DNA from: Candidatus Poribacteria bacterium
GTDB lineage: Bacteria; Poribacteria; WGA-4E; JAJDTR01
Assembly: GCA_022827055.1 (NCBI GenBank)
Contig: JAJDTR010000073.1
Span: forward strand, 1 to 39,216
Direction of reading: 5' to 3'
DNA: 39,216 bases
The notes beneath the pieces were generated by a model. The model saw only the letters and a list, made by a program, of their open reading frames with translations. It was not told the origin of the DNA and ran no database searches. Positions within the stretch are counted from its first letter, which is position 1; every line of letters begins with the position of its first letter. The translations under genes were made by a program, and so were the position numbers. Of the stretch, positions 23,682 to 32,734 are shown one piece after another.

Positions 23682-25055
23682 ACATGGAGCAATCAATGTT
23701 TCTCCGTGCTGCATGTTAGGCACATTAGACTGTCTGCCGCTCCCAGGCAGATTGTGCCGGCGAACATGTTCGTACAGTAGCACACCAGTTGCCACTCCAA
23801 CATTTAAGGATGATTGTCCCGGCGCCATCGGGATGGATACAAGATTTGTACAAAGATTTACTATTGTCTTCCGAATTCCTTCATTTTCGTTGCCAACGAC
23901 AAATGCCAGCGGACGTTTGAGTTCAAGGTCATATAGGTTATTGTTGGTTTTGGAAGTAGCTGCGATAAGATTAAAACCGGCACCTGTTAATCTTGTAAAA
24001 TATCGATCGACATCCGAACAGTATAGCAGGGGAATCCGCCCAACCGCACCTCTTGACGCCCGAATGCAATTTCTGTGGAATGGGCTTGCACCGTCGCCGA
24101 TAACGAGAACTCCATCTACGCCGGCTGCGTCGGCAGTACGCAGAACCATGCCAAGGTTGTCCGGGTTCGCAACGCTATCTGCGATTAGTAATACGGTCTC
24201 TGAGGTCAAATGAAAGTCCTCAGCATCACGATAGTTCATTTGTACCGCCGCGATGACTGATGGCACGGGCCGTGTAGTCGTAAGCGTTCCCATCACTCCA
24301 TCATTCACCTGATAATACATCAGGTCCTCCCGATGCATACGGTTCAGGAGATTCTTCCCGTCAGAATCTGATAGCAGATTGGGAGTAAATAATACCTTTT
24401 CGACTGGCAAACCATCGTCAATCGCTCGGATCGCAAGCGTTGCCCCTTCAACCGTGAATTGCGACAATTCCAGCTTTCCACCCAGAGAGGCAAGCGTGCG
24501 GAATTCAGAGATGACAGGGTGCTTTCGCTTAATCGTCCCCTGATTTCCGTGCACATGCTCAAATTGCTTCTCGACAGGAGAAACGGTAGAAAGATCCTGG
24601 CTTCCTCGTTTGCTTCCGAGAAAACCGCGGTCACCGCAGTCGGACATTTCATGGCCGTCGAGAACTTCGGCAAGAGCGTTAATCATCCATTTGTCAGCGC
24701 AACGAAAGCGCCCAACCTTCATTCGGGGAAATGACAACAGTAAATCTCTCAATGCACGCTCGCTGGTTGCCGAAATTTCAACCGCCAAGTCCACGTCCGG
24801 TTCTTCGTCGAGAGTGAGTACCATTACGCCCTCAAGCCGTGCCCATCCGGATATGAGAATCTGATAGTCGCGCCGCCACTCACCGGTTTGCTTTTGAAAA
24901 TCGTAATCTTCCTTCAACAACCCTCCCAAATCGGAGGTTGATTGCGTTGACCTCGTCGATTCAGGGCTCGCGGGAGTTTGCGCAAAACACTTCCTTGAGT
25001 TAGATGATTGAAGAAAGTTAATCGCTGCCTCGTAGTCTTTGGTTTCAACCGCCAT
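23676..25055 (-). CDS. TrmH/SpoU-family RNA methyltransferase with an extra N-terminal domain
   Basis: 459 residues. The C-terminal part (about 290-440) is a SPOUT methyltransferase with the three SpoU motifs: NPDNLGMVLRTADAAG, LAFVVGNENEGI and IPMAPGQSSLNVGVATG. They form the knotted SAM site used for 2'-O-methylation of rRNA or tRNA; the exact target is unknown. The first about 170 residues are not part of standard TrmH proteins. The segment ISGWARLEGVMVL to RFRCADKWMINALAEVL resembles the N-terminal domain of two-domain GNAT proteins such as the one at 11719, so this may be a fusion. It lies inside the lipid gene block, 30 bp after a UbiA gene, which may be only operon hitch-hiking. Confidence 0.85.
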   Translation of the reverse strand: MAVETKDYEAAINFLQSSNSRKCFAQTPASPESTRSTQSTSDLGGLLKEDYDFQKQTGEWRRDYQILISGWARLEGVMVLTLDEEPDVDLAVEISATSERALRDLLLSFPRMKVGRFRCADKWMINALAEVLDGHEMSDCGDRGFLGSKRGSQDLSTVSPVEKQFEHVHGNQGTIKRKHPVISEFRTLASLGGKLELSQFTVEGATLAIRAIDDGLPVEKVLFTPNLLSDSDGKNLLNRMHREDLMYYQVNDGVMGTLTTTRPVPSVIAAVQMNYRDAEDFHLTSETVLLIADSVANPDNLGMVLRTADAAGVDGVLVIGDGASPFHRNCIRASRGAVGRIPLLYCSDVDRYFTRLTGAGFNLIAATSKTNNNLYDLELKRPLAFVVGNENEGIRKTIVNLCTNLVSIPMAPGQSSLNVGVATGVLLYEHVRRHNLPGSGRQSNVPNMQHGETLIAPCI

Positions 25056-25085
25056 TTGTCAGAAACCTGCGAAAACTACGCTTTA

Positions 25086-25946
25086 CTATACAAAGTCGCC
25101 AACGCATATTGCACCGAGTCCGACCAAGATGTCCCACTTCATCCACTTCTGGATACGCAAACTGTTTTCTCTTGAAGCGTCTTTCCATAGCTGAACAAGG
25201 AGATACAATAGAACCAAATCAACACCAATAAAAACTATGACCATGTAGCGCCATGAATACCAACCCAACAGATATGGAACCGGACTAAATAGGATAACGC
25301 CCCCAATGAAAATTGAAGCAATCAAGACAGCAAGAGATTTGCTGATCACCGCGATTGTGCGTGCGTTGTTTTTTAAGTCACCTTCGGTGTCTTCAATATC
25401 TTTTACAATTTCGCGCGCGGCGGTAAACAGCAGCGCAAAAGTCGCCGGTACAAGGGTGCCTTGCAATGATTCAAAAACCGCACCTCCCGCGATGAATGTT
25501 AGTCCGGTAAGTAAGCCTACAAGGAGATTTCCAGCTATCGGAGTGCGCTTCAGCCAGAGCGCATAGCCGACTAAACTTGCAGAAACTACCAAAGCGATTA
25601 TCGCTACATATCGATTGACAAAACACGCAAGCGTTGTCCCGGCTGCCATTAAGAGTATGGCAGCGATTAGCGCCTCCCTCGGCAGAATCCGGCCGGACGG
25701 GATTGGGCGTCGAGGTTTATTGGTGCGATCAATTTCACGGTCGCAGTAGTCATTGAAGGTGTTGCCTGCCGACAAGAGTAATAATGCGGAAAATGCCGCC
25801 ATCAACAATCCGATATCATCAAGGCGAGAGAACTGTCCCTCAACAGCGAAAAGCCCGCCTAGCAGAACCGAGACAAAAGCGATAACGCCATTAACCGGGC
25901 GAGAGAGATCTAAAAAAGCGCAAAGTCGCGCTACTGACGAAGACAT
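25086..25946 (-). CDS. UbiA prenyltransferase, digeranylgeranylglyceryl phosphate synthase-like
   Basis: 286 residues, about eight membrane segments. The two Asp-rich prenyl diphosphate/Mg2+ motifs are intact: NDYCDREID (65-73) followed by NKPRRPIPSG, and REIVKDIEDTEGD (about 178-190). RPIPSG and REI-x-KDIED-x-x-GD are characteristic of the archaeal DGGGP synthase branch, which adds the second geranylgeranyl chain to GGGP. That fits the GGGP synthase and geranylgeranyl reductase downstream. A different lipid acceptor cannot be excluded. It lies 30 bp before the TrmH gene and 84 bp after another UbiA gene in the same direction. Confidence 0.88.
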   Translation of the reverse strand: MSSSVARLCAFLDLSRPVNGVIAFVSVLLGGLFAVEGQFSRLDDIGLLMAAFSALLLLSAGNTFNDYCDREIDRTNKPRRPIPSGRILPREALIAAILLMAAGTTLACFVNRYVAIIALVVSASLVGYALWLKRTPIAGNLLVGLLTGLTFIAGGAVFESLQGTLVPATFALLFTAAREIVKDIEDTEGDLKNNARTIAVISKSLAVLIASIFIGGVILFSPVPYLLGWYSWRYMVIVFIGVDLVLLYLLVQLWKDASRENSLRIQKWMKWDILVGLGAICVGDFV

Positions 25947-26030
25947 TCAACCGCTTAAATTTGAAAGGCGTGAAACGGGCCTATGATCTGTTCATGACCA
26001 TGACACCATAGCATGTTTTGAGGCGCAATA

Positions 26031-27020
26031 TCATGCTTTGGAGCCGGGATATGCCATGCCAAAGCGAGCGCTGTAGTACCAACGAACCAGTAGCAGAGCC
26101 CCTGCGAATAATATGAAATAGGGCGGAAAGAGCATGCAAGCAACAAGCGAGAGCACAAGAATGCCGACACGAGTTGCCAAGATAATAACGTGGCGCTTTG
26201 GCACGAAATTCATGTACACGAAGAATGGAACGGAGACCAATCCCGAAATAAGCGCAACTGCATCTTTGACAATCCACGCCGACAGTATTGCGATGACCAA
26301 GAGAAATAGACTTAATTGGCACGCTCGGCGCACTCCCAATACAACTCCGGTTGTCCGATCACCATGCGCCAAGTCTCCTTTCAGATCCGGAAGCGTTGTG
26401 TTAACGAAAGCGGCGCCGACACAGAAGATATAGGGAATAGTTCGCTGTAACGCTTCCGTGTTCAACGTAGCGGTCGTCGCCCATCCCAGGAGGAATGCGA
26501 TGCCTCCATATCCAATCGCGTTCGACACAAGGTCAAGTATCGGTATGCCTTTCAAGCGAAAAGGTCGGACAGAGTAAATCACTCCCAGAACTGTGGAAAC
26601 TGCAATAAGCGCGAGATAAACCCAACTACGGTGGAACCACACAACCGCCGCCGCAATCGAGGCGATAAACAATAAAGCCGCCTCCAGTTTAACCACTGGT
26701 AGTTTTACATATCCGTCGGCAACCAGATAAAGTTTGTTATTTTCCAGATCTGTTTCTTTATCCGTAATCTGGTTTATGATATAAACGGCACCCGCCAACA
26801 TTGAGTACAAGCACAGCGTAACCCAGACACGGGGGTCCACATGCAAGTAGACTGGAATATCCACAGCTAGAAACTCGAATTTTAAGGAATGAGAAGCGGG
26901 CGCTGTCCCATGATAATGGCCTAGAAGCACGAGTGTCCAGACAGGAAATAGGAGGGTAGGGCGGAGAACTATTAGGTAATCAAAAACCGGGAGGATGGAT
27001 TTTGAGAATTGATTCTGCAT
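26031..27020 (-). CDS. UbiA family prenyltransferase (second, acceptor unknown)
   Basis: 329 residues, an integral membrane protein with multiple hydrophobic segments. The catalytic Asp-rich motifs are NQITDKETDLENN (N-x-x-x-D-x-x-x-D) and LPDLKGDLAHGDRTTG (D-x-x-GD-x-x-x-GD). The flanking sequence differs from the neighbouring DGGGPS-like gene, so this is not a recent duplicate. It could act on a second prenyl lipid, a quinone or a chlorophyll/heme-like acceptor; in this context a role in the same ether-lipid pathway is plausible but unproven. Confidence 0.88.
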   Translation of the reverse strand: MQNQFSKSILPVFDYLIVLRPTLLFPVWTLVLLGHYHGTAPASHSLKFEFLAVDIPVYLHVDPRVWVTLCLYSMLAGAVYIINQITDKETDLENNKLYLVADGYVKLPVVKLEAALLFIASIAAAVVWFHRSWVYLALIAVSTVLGVIYSVRPFRLKGIPILDLVSNAIGYGGIAFLLGWATTATLNTEALQRTIPYIFCVGAAFVNTTLPDLKGDLAHGDRTTGVVLGVRRACQLSLFLLVIAILSAWIVKDAVALISGLVSVPFFVYMNFVPKRHVIILATRVGILVLSLVACMLFPPYFILFAGALLLVRWYYSARFGMAYPGSKA

Positions 27021-27075
27021 CCCATACCGAGCGAAACTTTGTTTTCCATCTCCGCATTTTCCCGATGTCCTTTTG

Positions 27076-28047
27076 TCAGTGCCGGAGCCGGTTCAAATAG
27101 GAAAAACGGTTTATAATGCTGTTTTTCATACACTCTAAATTGAATCGACGTTGTCCCCGCAAGCCCAACTTTGCCTGAAAGGTCGAAAGAGTGTCACATC
27201 GATAAACAGCTATTCGCGGATAACGATAAATGGATTCTGATGCTACCGTCTTGTTCGGCTTCAAGCCAAAAGCCACGCGATAACCTGCAGATTTGACTTG
27301 ATCCGCAACTTTGGAGTTCACACATCCGTACGGGTAAGAAAAACTCTGAACGGGGTGCTGCAGTAAACTCTCGAGGATTGCTTTTGATTCCCAAAGTTCG
27401 ACCTTTGTATTCGCCTCGTTACAGCGAGTCAGAAAACGATGCCGCATTCCATGGGAGGCAATTCCAAATCCCCGTCCAAATAGAATTTGAATCTGCTTAC
27501 TAGTTAAATGTCGTGACTGCTTCAGCCGTAATCGGACATCCCACGTGTTTAATTTTCCGATGAATCCCGCAAGGACAAAAACTGTAGCGGTCATACCATA
27601 TTTTGTCAAAATAGGGCATGCCGACATATAGAAATCCTCATATCCATCGTCAAAGGTAATCATGATGGATTTGGGGGGTAGATTGAATTGTCCCTTCCGT
27701 TCACAAGCCGACTCTTTGGAGGAAAGAGGGGAGGAATCACGGTCATCTTTCCCCTGTTTCAATCGAAACGTAGCGCCCTCGAGCTGCTGGCTTGAGGTGA
27801 GGGTATGTTTTTCAAAGTTCTTTTTCTGGCGGGAGAACGAGTCAATCGCCTGAATAAAGCGGTCAACGGTAATCGCAGTATAACCCTGATCGGCAAGAAA
27901 CCGCATTTGGCGGTCAAACGCTTCGGGAGGAATTGAGTTAACGCCAAGTTCAAACCCACCATCTATTTTATGATACGCCAACACTGGGACAGATAATCCA
28001 ATGGGAGTCGTATCGCTGGATGGTTGTGACCTATTCGGATGACTCAT
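27076..28047 (-). CDS. Polysaccharide deacetylase (NodB-like) family protein
   Basis: 323 residues from the ATG at 28047. The NodB fold is seen as LAYHKID, then [12 protein letters not shown] with the catalytic/metal Asp pair, [10 protein letters not shown] with the metal-binding HxxxH, and SFSYPYG as the PYG motif. No signal peptide is evident. The family removes N-acetyl or similar groups from polysaccharides, peptidoglycan or lipid-linked sugars. The start overlaps the lpxD stop by 17 bp, suggesting translational coupling, so a lipid A or envelope-sugar substrate is a reasonable guess. Confidence 0.88.
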   Translation of the reverse strand: MSHPNRSQPSSDTTPIGLSVPVLAYHKIDGGFELGVNSIPPEAFDRQMRFLADQGYTAITVDRFIQAIDSFSRQKKNFEKHTLTSSQQLEGATFRLKQGKDDRDSSPLSSKESACERKGQFNLPPKSIMITFDDGYEDFYMSACPILTKYGMTATVFVLAGFIGKLNTWDVRLRLKQSRHLTSKQIQILFGRGFGIASHGMRHRFLTRCNEANTKVELWESKAILESLLQHPVQSFSYPYGCVNSKVADQVKSAGYRVAFGLKPNKTVASESIYRYPRIAVYRCDTLSTFQAKLGLRGQRRFNLECMKNSIINRFSYLNRLRH

Positions 28048-29086
28048 CGTCGCTCTGGCGAAGTTGAGCCTCAAGCTCGGCTACTCGTTTCTGAAGCTGG
28101 GAAAACTCTGATGGTAATCTATGCCAAGCGCCTTGCACTCGCATTTCTTGAGCGTGGGGTCGTGCCGGAAACCCGGAAACGGAACTTCCAGCCGGCGTAT
28201 TCTTGGTGACACCCGCTTTTGCGAAAATAACAGTATCGTCCCCAATTGTCAGGTGTCCAACAACCCCCGCTTGTCCCGCTACCGTTACCCGGTCTTTGAG
28301 CACCGTACTTCCGGCGATTCCCACTTGGGCGGCGAGTCGGCAATCTTCGCCAATCACCACATTATGCGCGATTTGAACAAGATTATCAATCTTGGTGCCG
28401 CGTTTTATAACAGTAGCCCCATTCGTCATTGTTGCCCTGTCGACGGTGGTGTTAGCACCGATTTCAACGTCATCCTCGATGACGACGCTGCCAATCTGCG
28501 GGATTTTATGGTGTCGATCACTGACGGTCGCAAACCCAAATCCATCACTTCCGATTACTGCGCCGCAGTGAATAATCACGCGATCTCCAATTTTTATTTC
28601 TTCCCGGATTGTAACGCGCGGATAGATTAACGTCCCACTACCAATAATAGTGTCATGTCCGATGTATACAAGGGGACTGACGATAGTATCATCCCCGATT
28701 TCGACGTTATCCCCTACGTACGCATGGGCTTGGATTGCCACGCGTTCTCCCAAAACAACATTGTCGCCGATAATGGCAGTTTCATGAACTCCGAACTCGG
28801 TCCTGCGATTTTTGCGCCAAGAAAACATCTCAAGGACTTTAACGAAGGAGAGATAGGGATCCGCAACTCGAATTGTGGTTTTACCATTGCACTGGATATC
28901 GGGACCAATGATTATCGCGGAGGCTTTTGTGTGTTCCATCTCGCTGCGGTATTTGGCATTGGCAACAAATGTAATCTCATTCGGGTGCGCCTCTTTGATT
29001 CCCGATACGCCCGTAATCTCCAAATCGCCGTCACCGGACAAATCTCCATCAATTAACTCAGATATTTCCTTCAGTGTTTTTACCAT
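28031..29086 (-). CDS. lpxD: UDP-3-O-acylglucosamine N-acyltransferase
   Basis: 351 residues from the ATG at 29086 (GGGGG upstream); an upstream in-frame extension to 29143 is rejected. LpxD adds the second acyl chain in lipid A synthesis. The N-terminal uridine-binding domain (to about 100) is followed by a left-handed beta helix of hexapeptide repeats (about 103-310), with the catalytic histidine in QIAHNV (His241) and GIAGSTVL, and a C-terminal helix. It follows the OmpH/Skp gene by 84 bp; bamA-skp-lpxD is the classic order. lpxA, lpxB and fabZ are not in the window. Confidence 0.97.
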   Translation of the reverse strand: MVKTLKEISELIDGDLSGDGDLEITGVSGIKEAHPNEITFVANAKYRSEMEHTKASAIIIGPDIQCNGKTTIRVADPYLSFVKVLEMFSWRKNRRTEFGVHETAIIGDNVVLGERVAIQAHAYVGDNVEIGDDTIVSPLVYIGHDTIIGSGTLIYPRVTIREEIKIGDRVIIHCGAVIGSDGFGFATVSDRHHKIPQIGSVVIEDDVEIGANTTVDRATMTNGATVIKRGTKIDNLVQIAHNVVIGEDCRLAAQVGIAGSTVLKDRVTVAGQAGVVGHLTIGDDTVIFAKAGVTKNTPAGSSVSGFPARPHAQEMRVQGAWHRLPSEFSQLQKRVAELEAQLRQSDDESSE

Positions 29087-29170
29087 TCTGCCCCCATCCG
29101 GGACAACAGGACGGATTGATAGGTATTCACTGTCAAGGAACAACTATCAACCTGTCCCATCCCTCCTTGT

Positions 29171-29752
29171 CTATTGGGGAGTTTCCGATTTCTCGGCATT
29201 CTTTTCGCTTGGCTCAGGCGGATTCGCCTCGTCATATCGCTCATTCAGCGTCTGGATGACGGTATCAGTCAAATCGTAGCTTGGATCAACGTAAAGCGTA
29301 ACAAGTCGCTTTTCAAGAATCAGGTTATAGCCGCCATCCTTGCCAATGTCCTTAATTAGTGTCTCAATCTCTTTCAAGATTGGTTCAACGAGTTCCTTTT
29401 GCTTAGCTAAAATTGATTCTTGACCGAGTTCCAACTCGCGCTGATATTCCTGCTTCCGCATCCGAACATCGTTCTTCATGCGTTCAGTTTCCTGCTCATC
29501 AAGAAAGAGTTTCCCCGTGGCGAGCCGTTCCTCCATTGTTCGGATGTCTTCTCGAACGTCCTCTAATTGGGCTCTGAGTCTGTCTTCCGCCGTCTTCAAT
29601 ACCTCTTCGGCGGCCTTCGCGCGGTTATATCCTTCAAATACCTTCTGCGTGTCAACGACCCCAAGCTTGAATTGATTCTGCGCCACAGCGCCAATGGCAA
29701 ACACAAATATGCCTGCCACCACGGCCAAGTATAATATCGAAATTCGCTTCAT
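29171..29752 (-). CDS. OmpH/Skp-family periplasmic chaperone
   Basis: 193 residues. Cleavable signal peptide ending AVAQN, then KLGVVDTQKVFEGYNRAKAAEEVL, the start of the Skp fold, followed by a long coiled-coil (RLRAQLEDVREDIRTMEERL and on) and the closing strands (YNLILEKRLVTLYVDPSYDLTD). Skp binds unfolded outer-membrane proteins in the periplasm. It lies 66 bp after bamA and before lpxD. Confidence 0.94.
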   Translation of the reverse strand: MKRISILYLAVVAGIFVFAIGAVAQNQFKLGVVDTQKVFEGYNRAKAAEEVLKTAEDRLRAQLEDVREDIRTMEERLATGKLFLDEQETERMKNDVRMRKQEYQRELELGQESILAKQKELVEPILKEIETLIKDIGKDGGYNLILEKRLVTLYVDPSYDLTDTVIQTLNERYDEANPPEPSEKNAEKSETPQ

Positions 29753-29818
29753 ATGTCAATCCTTACCATTTTTAAGATTAAGAGTTAGTTTGTAAACAAT
29801 CGTTGTGGTGAAAACCGT

Positions 29819-32437
29819 TTAGAAACCCGGTCCGATTGTAAAATGGAGCTTACCTCCCTTTTCTCCCCCGGGGCGGTCAAATCCATATCCCCACTCGGCT
29901 CGTGCCAACATGCCTAGAAGGTTAAACCGAATTCCCACGCCAGCGCCCTTCCTTAGGTTGATATTCTTGAAAATGTTGGGCTGATATTCATCCCAAACTT
30001 GTCCGACATCAAAGAATGCGGACCCTGTCAACTGTGAACCGAGCGGAATACGGTATTCAAAATTTGCAAAGAAAACCTTGTTTCCACCGTAGCTGTATAA
30101 TTCATTACTCCGCGGGGGCGGATAAATGGAGTAATCTTCGTAACCACGGACAGTATCAATGCCACCCAAGTAGAATCGTTCATAGCGTAAAAACCAATCA
30201 TCGTTGGTTCTGCTGTTCAAATAGCCCGCTCTCGCGTGAGCCGCAAATACATGATTGCGCCATGTGCCTCGGAACCAGCTTGAGTCCAAGGTATATCTCT
30301 GAAATTCGCTGTCAGCTCTTAATAGACCGCCTCCGGCGTGTTCATACGAAAGAGTATTCAGGGAACCGGAAACCGGATCGTAAATGCTTGTTAAATAATC
30401 GCGCGTGTCTCTGGACAAGAATAACGTAACACTTCGAACGGAACGATTGAACGGATGCTGGCCATGTCTATAGACATCCAAGTTCAATGCTTCTTCTTCC
30501 TGACGGATTACGTATTTCTGCGTAGCATCGGCTCCATCCTCAAGATCTTCGATTCTCCATTCGCGCCCGGGCGAGTAAATCGAAGTAGAGGCGTTTTCAG
30601 AAAGAGCAGTCCCGCTTTTCTCAAATTCCGCGCTCAACTCATCCGAAACGCTGCCACTATTAAGACTTGCTTGGTGATTTAGGTCAATAGAGAAAAGGGG
30701 ATCGCCGCGGTTGTCGTGTGTATACTCGTTTCTGAAACGAACGGATACATCCATGTCTTGTGCAATGGATCTTCCTATTGTAACCGCCCCCCCTTTTCGT
30801 GAATAAACGGAGCGGTCCAATCCGCGGTCACGGTACACAATCGAATGGTAATATCGGCGCAGCCGTCGTGTGTTGTAGAGGCTAACATTCAGACGTGTCG
30901 GGGTGCCGAAAATCCAAGGTGTGTTGAACCGGAGTTCTGCGGTGTGGCGATCGCGCGTACCAAGTTCTCCTTTTAAGTGCACGCGGTAAGCGCGCCCAAA
31001 TAGGTTATTTTCTCCGATTTCCGCGACACCAAATATGCCGCCTTCAGTACCATATCCGCCGCCGAGGCTGAACATGCCGGTCCTCGACGTTTCGGTGACT
31101 TCAACCTTGAGATCGCGACTGTTCTCGCCTAAGGCGTTTGGCGTGGGTATAAAGTCGATATTTCGGATAAATGGCCCCATTTGGAAGAGCTTCTGCCGAG
31201 CTTTACGCAGAGATTTCACATCGAGAAATTCTCCGCGTTTGAGATTCACTCGATCGAGTTCCCGCTTTACGACATTCTTCTTGGTCTTCTCCAATCCGTC
31301 AATTTCAACGTTTTCGATGACAATGACATCCCCTTCATTAATCTCCATTGCGATGTCGACAACGCCCGTTGTTTCGTTAAATTGCGGAACCGGTGATAAC
31401 TCTGAAAGGAGGTAGCCTTTATCGTGGTAGGCTTTTTGAATTTTTTCAATCGATTCCTGAAACGTGCCTCGGTCAAAGATTTCGCCTTCAACGGGATCTA
31501 GCATATCGCGAATCTTATCTTCTGAAAAGGCGGGTTTCTTCGCATGTAGGACATTAATCTCATAGGCGCCTATTATGTATTCGGGACCTTCATCAACGGA
31601 AATATCGATTATCAGTCCGGAGTCATCTGCGGTAAGGCTATGTTCATATCCTTCAACTTCGATCTGCGCATATCCCTGATCTTGATAATAATGCCGCAAA
31701 AGGGTCATGTCTTCATCCAAGAGGTTTTCATCGAAATTCTTACCGACACGAGTTTTGATTTTTTTGCTCAGCGTCTTGGCAGGGATGTCGCTGTTGCCGA
31801 CAAAATTAATCTCCTGAATCTTGATGCGTTCTCCCTCGTTGATCTCAAACGTGACCTCAATCGTATTTGTATCCTGATCAACATTCGCGTCAGACGTTAT
31901 CTGGGCAAGGTAATAGCCTTTTTCCTTGTAGACCTTTCGAATAGCTCTTTCGCTTTCCCAGCGGCGCTGGTCGCTATAGATTTCACTAGGCTTAAGCGTA
32001 ATGGCATCCTGAATCTTGCCCTTCTTTAACTCCTCATTCCCAACGATTTTGACACTTTCGATTTTTGGACTTTCAACCAGCTTGTAAATAACTTCCAGGC
32101 CGCCGCCGTCAGCCGGTTCAACTTCAACTTGAATCGGGGATTCTCCTGCATCACTAAAGTCGGAGAAGAACCCGGTGTTTTTGTAAAGGTTTTTTATGTC
32201 TTCCGAGAGACGATCAGGAGAGATTTCCTCGCCAACTTTTGTTTGTATATGTATTGCGAAAAAATCTTCCGGCGTATTTTTTACCCCTTCAAAGGAGATT
32301 TTCTTTACTATTAAAGCGCCGTCAACGGCTTCCGCCGCCGGGTTCTCCGTGTCCGCTTCCTCTTCTGCGTGAGCTAGCATTAGACTATTCGCCAATGCAA
32401 AAAGCAGAATCAATGTGCTGAATGCAATTCTGGACAT
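29819..32437 (-). CDS. bamA: Outer membrane protein assembly factor BamA
   Basis: 872 residues. Signal peptide with cleavage around AHAEE, five POTRA domains (about 43-420; repeated VKISFEGVK, VKIVGNEEL, IQEINFVGN, IENVEIDGL type strands), and an Omp85 beta-barrel from about 440 ending TIGPGF with the C-terminal aromatic signature. VRGYEDYSI is the conserved VRGF/Y motif of loop L6. BamA is the core of the machine that inserts outer-membrane proteins. GGGAGGTG lies just before the ATG. It heads the block through skp, lpxD and the lipid genes. Confidence 0.97.
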   Translation of the reverse strand: MSRIAFSTLILLFALANSLMLAHAEEEADTENPAAEAVDGALIVKKISFEGVKNTPEDFFAIHIQTKVGEEISPDRLSEDIKNLYKNTGFFSDFSDAGESPIQVEVEPADGGGLEVIYKLVESPKIESVKIVGNEELKKGKIQDAITLKPSEIYSDQRRWESERAIRKVYKEKGYYLAQITSDANVDQDTNTIEVTFEINEGERIKIQEINFVGNSDIPAKTLSKKIKTRVGKNFDENLLDEDMTLLRHYYQDQGYAQIEVEGYEHSLTADDSGLIIDISVDEGPEYIIGAYEINVLHAKKPAFSEDKIRDMLDPVEGEIFDRGTFQESIEKIQKAYHDKGYLLSELSPVPQFNETTGVVDIAMEINEGDVIVIENVEIDGLEKTKKNVVKRELDRVNLKRGEFLDVKSLRKARQKLFQMGPFIRNIDFIPTPNALGENSRDLKVEVTETSRTGMFSLGGGYGTEGGIFGVAEIGENNLFGRAYRVHLKGELGTRDRHTAELRFNTPWIFGTPTRLNVSLYNTRRLRRYYHSIVYRDRGLDRSVYSRKGGAVTIGRSIAQDMDVSVRFRNEYTHDNRGDPLFSIDLNHQASLNSGSVSDELSAEFEKSGTALSENASTSIYSPGREWRIEDLEDGADATQKYVIRQEEEALNLDVYRHGQHPFNRSVRSVTLFLSRDTRDYLTSIYDPVSGSLNTLSYEHAGGGLLRADSEFQRYTLDSSWFRGTWRNHVFAAHARAGYLNSRTNDDWFLRYERFYLGGIDTVRGYEDYSIYPPPRSNELYSYGGNKVFFANFEYRIPLGSQLTGSAFFDVGQVWDEYQPNIFKNINLRKGAGVGIRFNLLGMLARAEWGYGFDRPGGEKGGKLHFTIGPGF

Positions 32438-32734
32438 GTCAAAACACCTCCCGACCGTGTGTTATTGTGGATTACACAAGCGTTCAATCAGGTTATTCCG
32501 ATGCGGGGCAGGATGCCCCGCCTACGGGTTTGATGTGCGGGAAATTATTTGATGGATTTCCGCATGCTGCGTATCGTCCCACTGGTATATTTAACAAAAA
32601 CTTGGTTGATCGCCACCGTTCCAAATCTCAATGTTTAAATTCCGCGAGACAGAATCAGAGTCGAGGTTTTTACAGCGCAACTACATCTTCTATCGTAAGA
32701 ACAGTGTTGGGCTATACAGTATCAGCTACAAGTT
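32438..32734. other. Intergenic region upstream of bamA with palindromic repeats
   Basis: 297 bp between ilvE (3' end) and bamA (5' end). Besides the REP-like hairpin at 32503-32521 it contains a second imperfect hairpin, TGCGGGAAAT / ATTTCCGCA (near 32537-32565). A TTGAAC box about 50 bp upstream of bamA might be a -35, but no good -10 is seen. Confidence 0.4.
32503..32521. repeat. Perfect 8-bp hairpin (REP-like) shared with the 10.7-kb region
   Basis: GCGGGGCA - GGA - TGCCCCGC followed by CTACGGGTTT. The words GCGGGGCA and CCGCCTACGGGTTT recur at 10693 and 10739, indicating a dispersed family. Confidence 0.5.
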
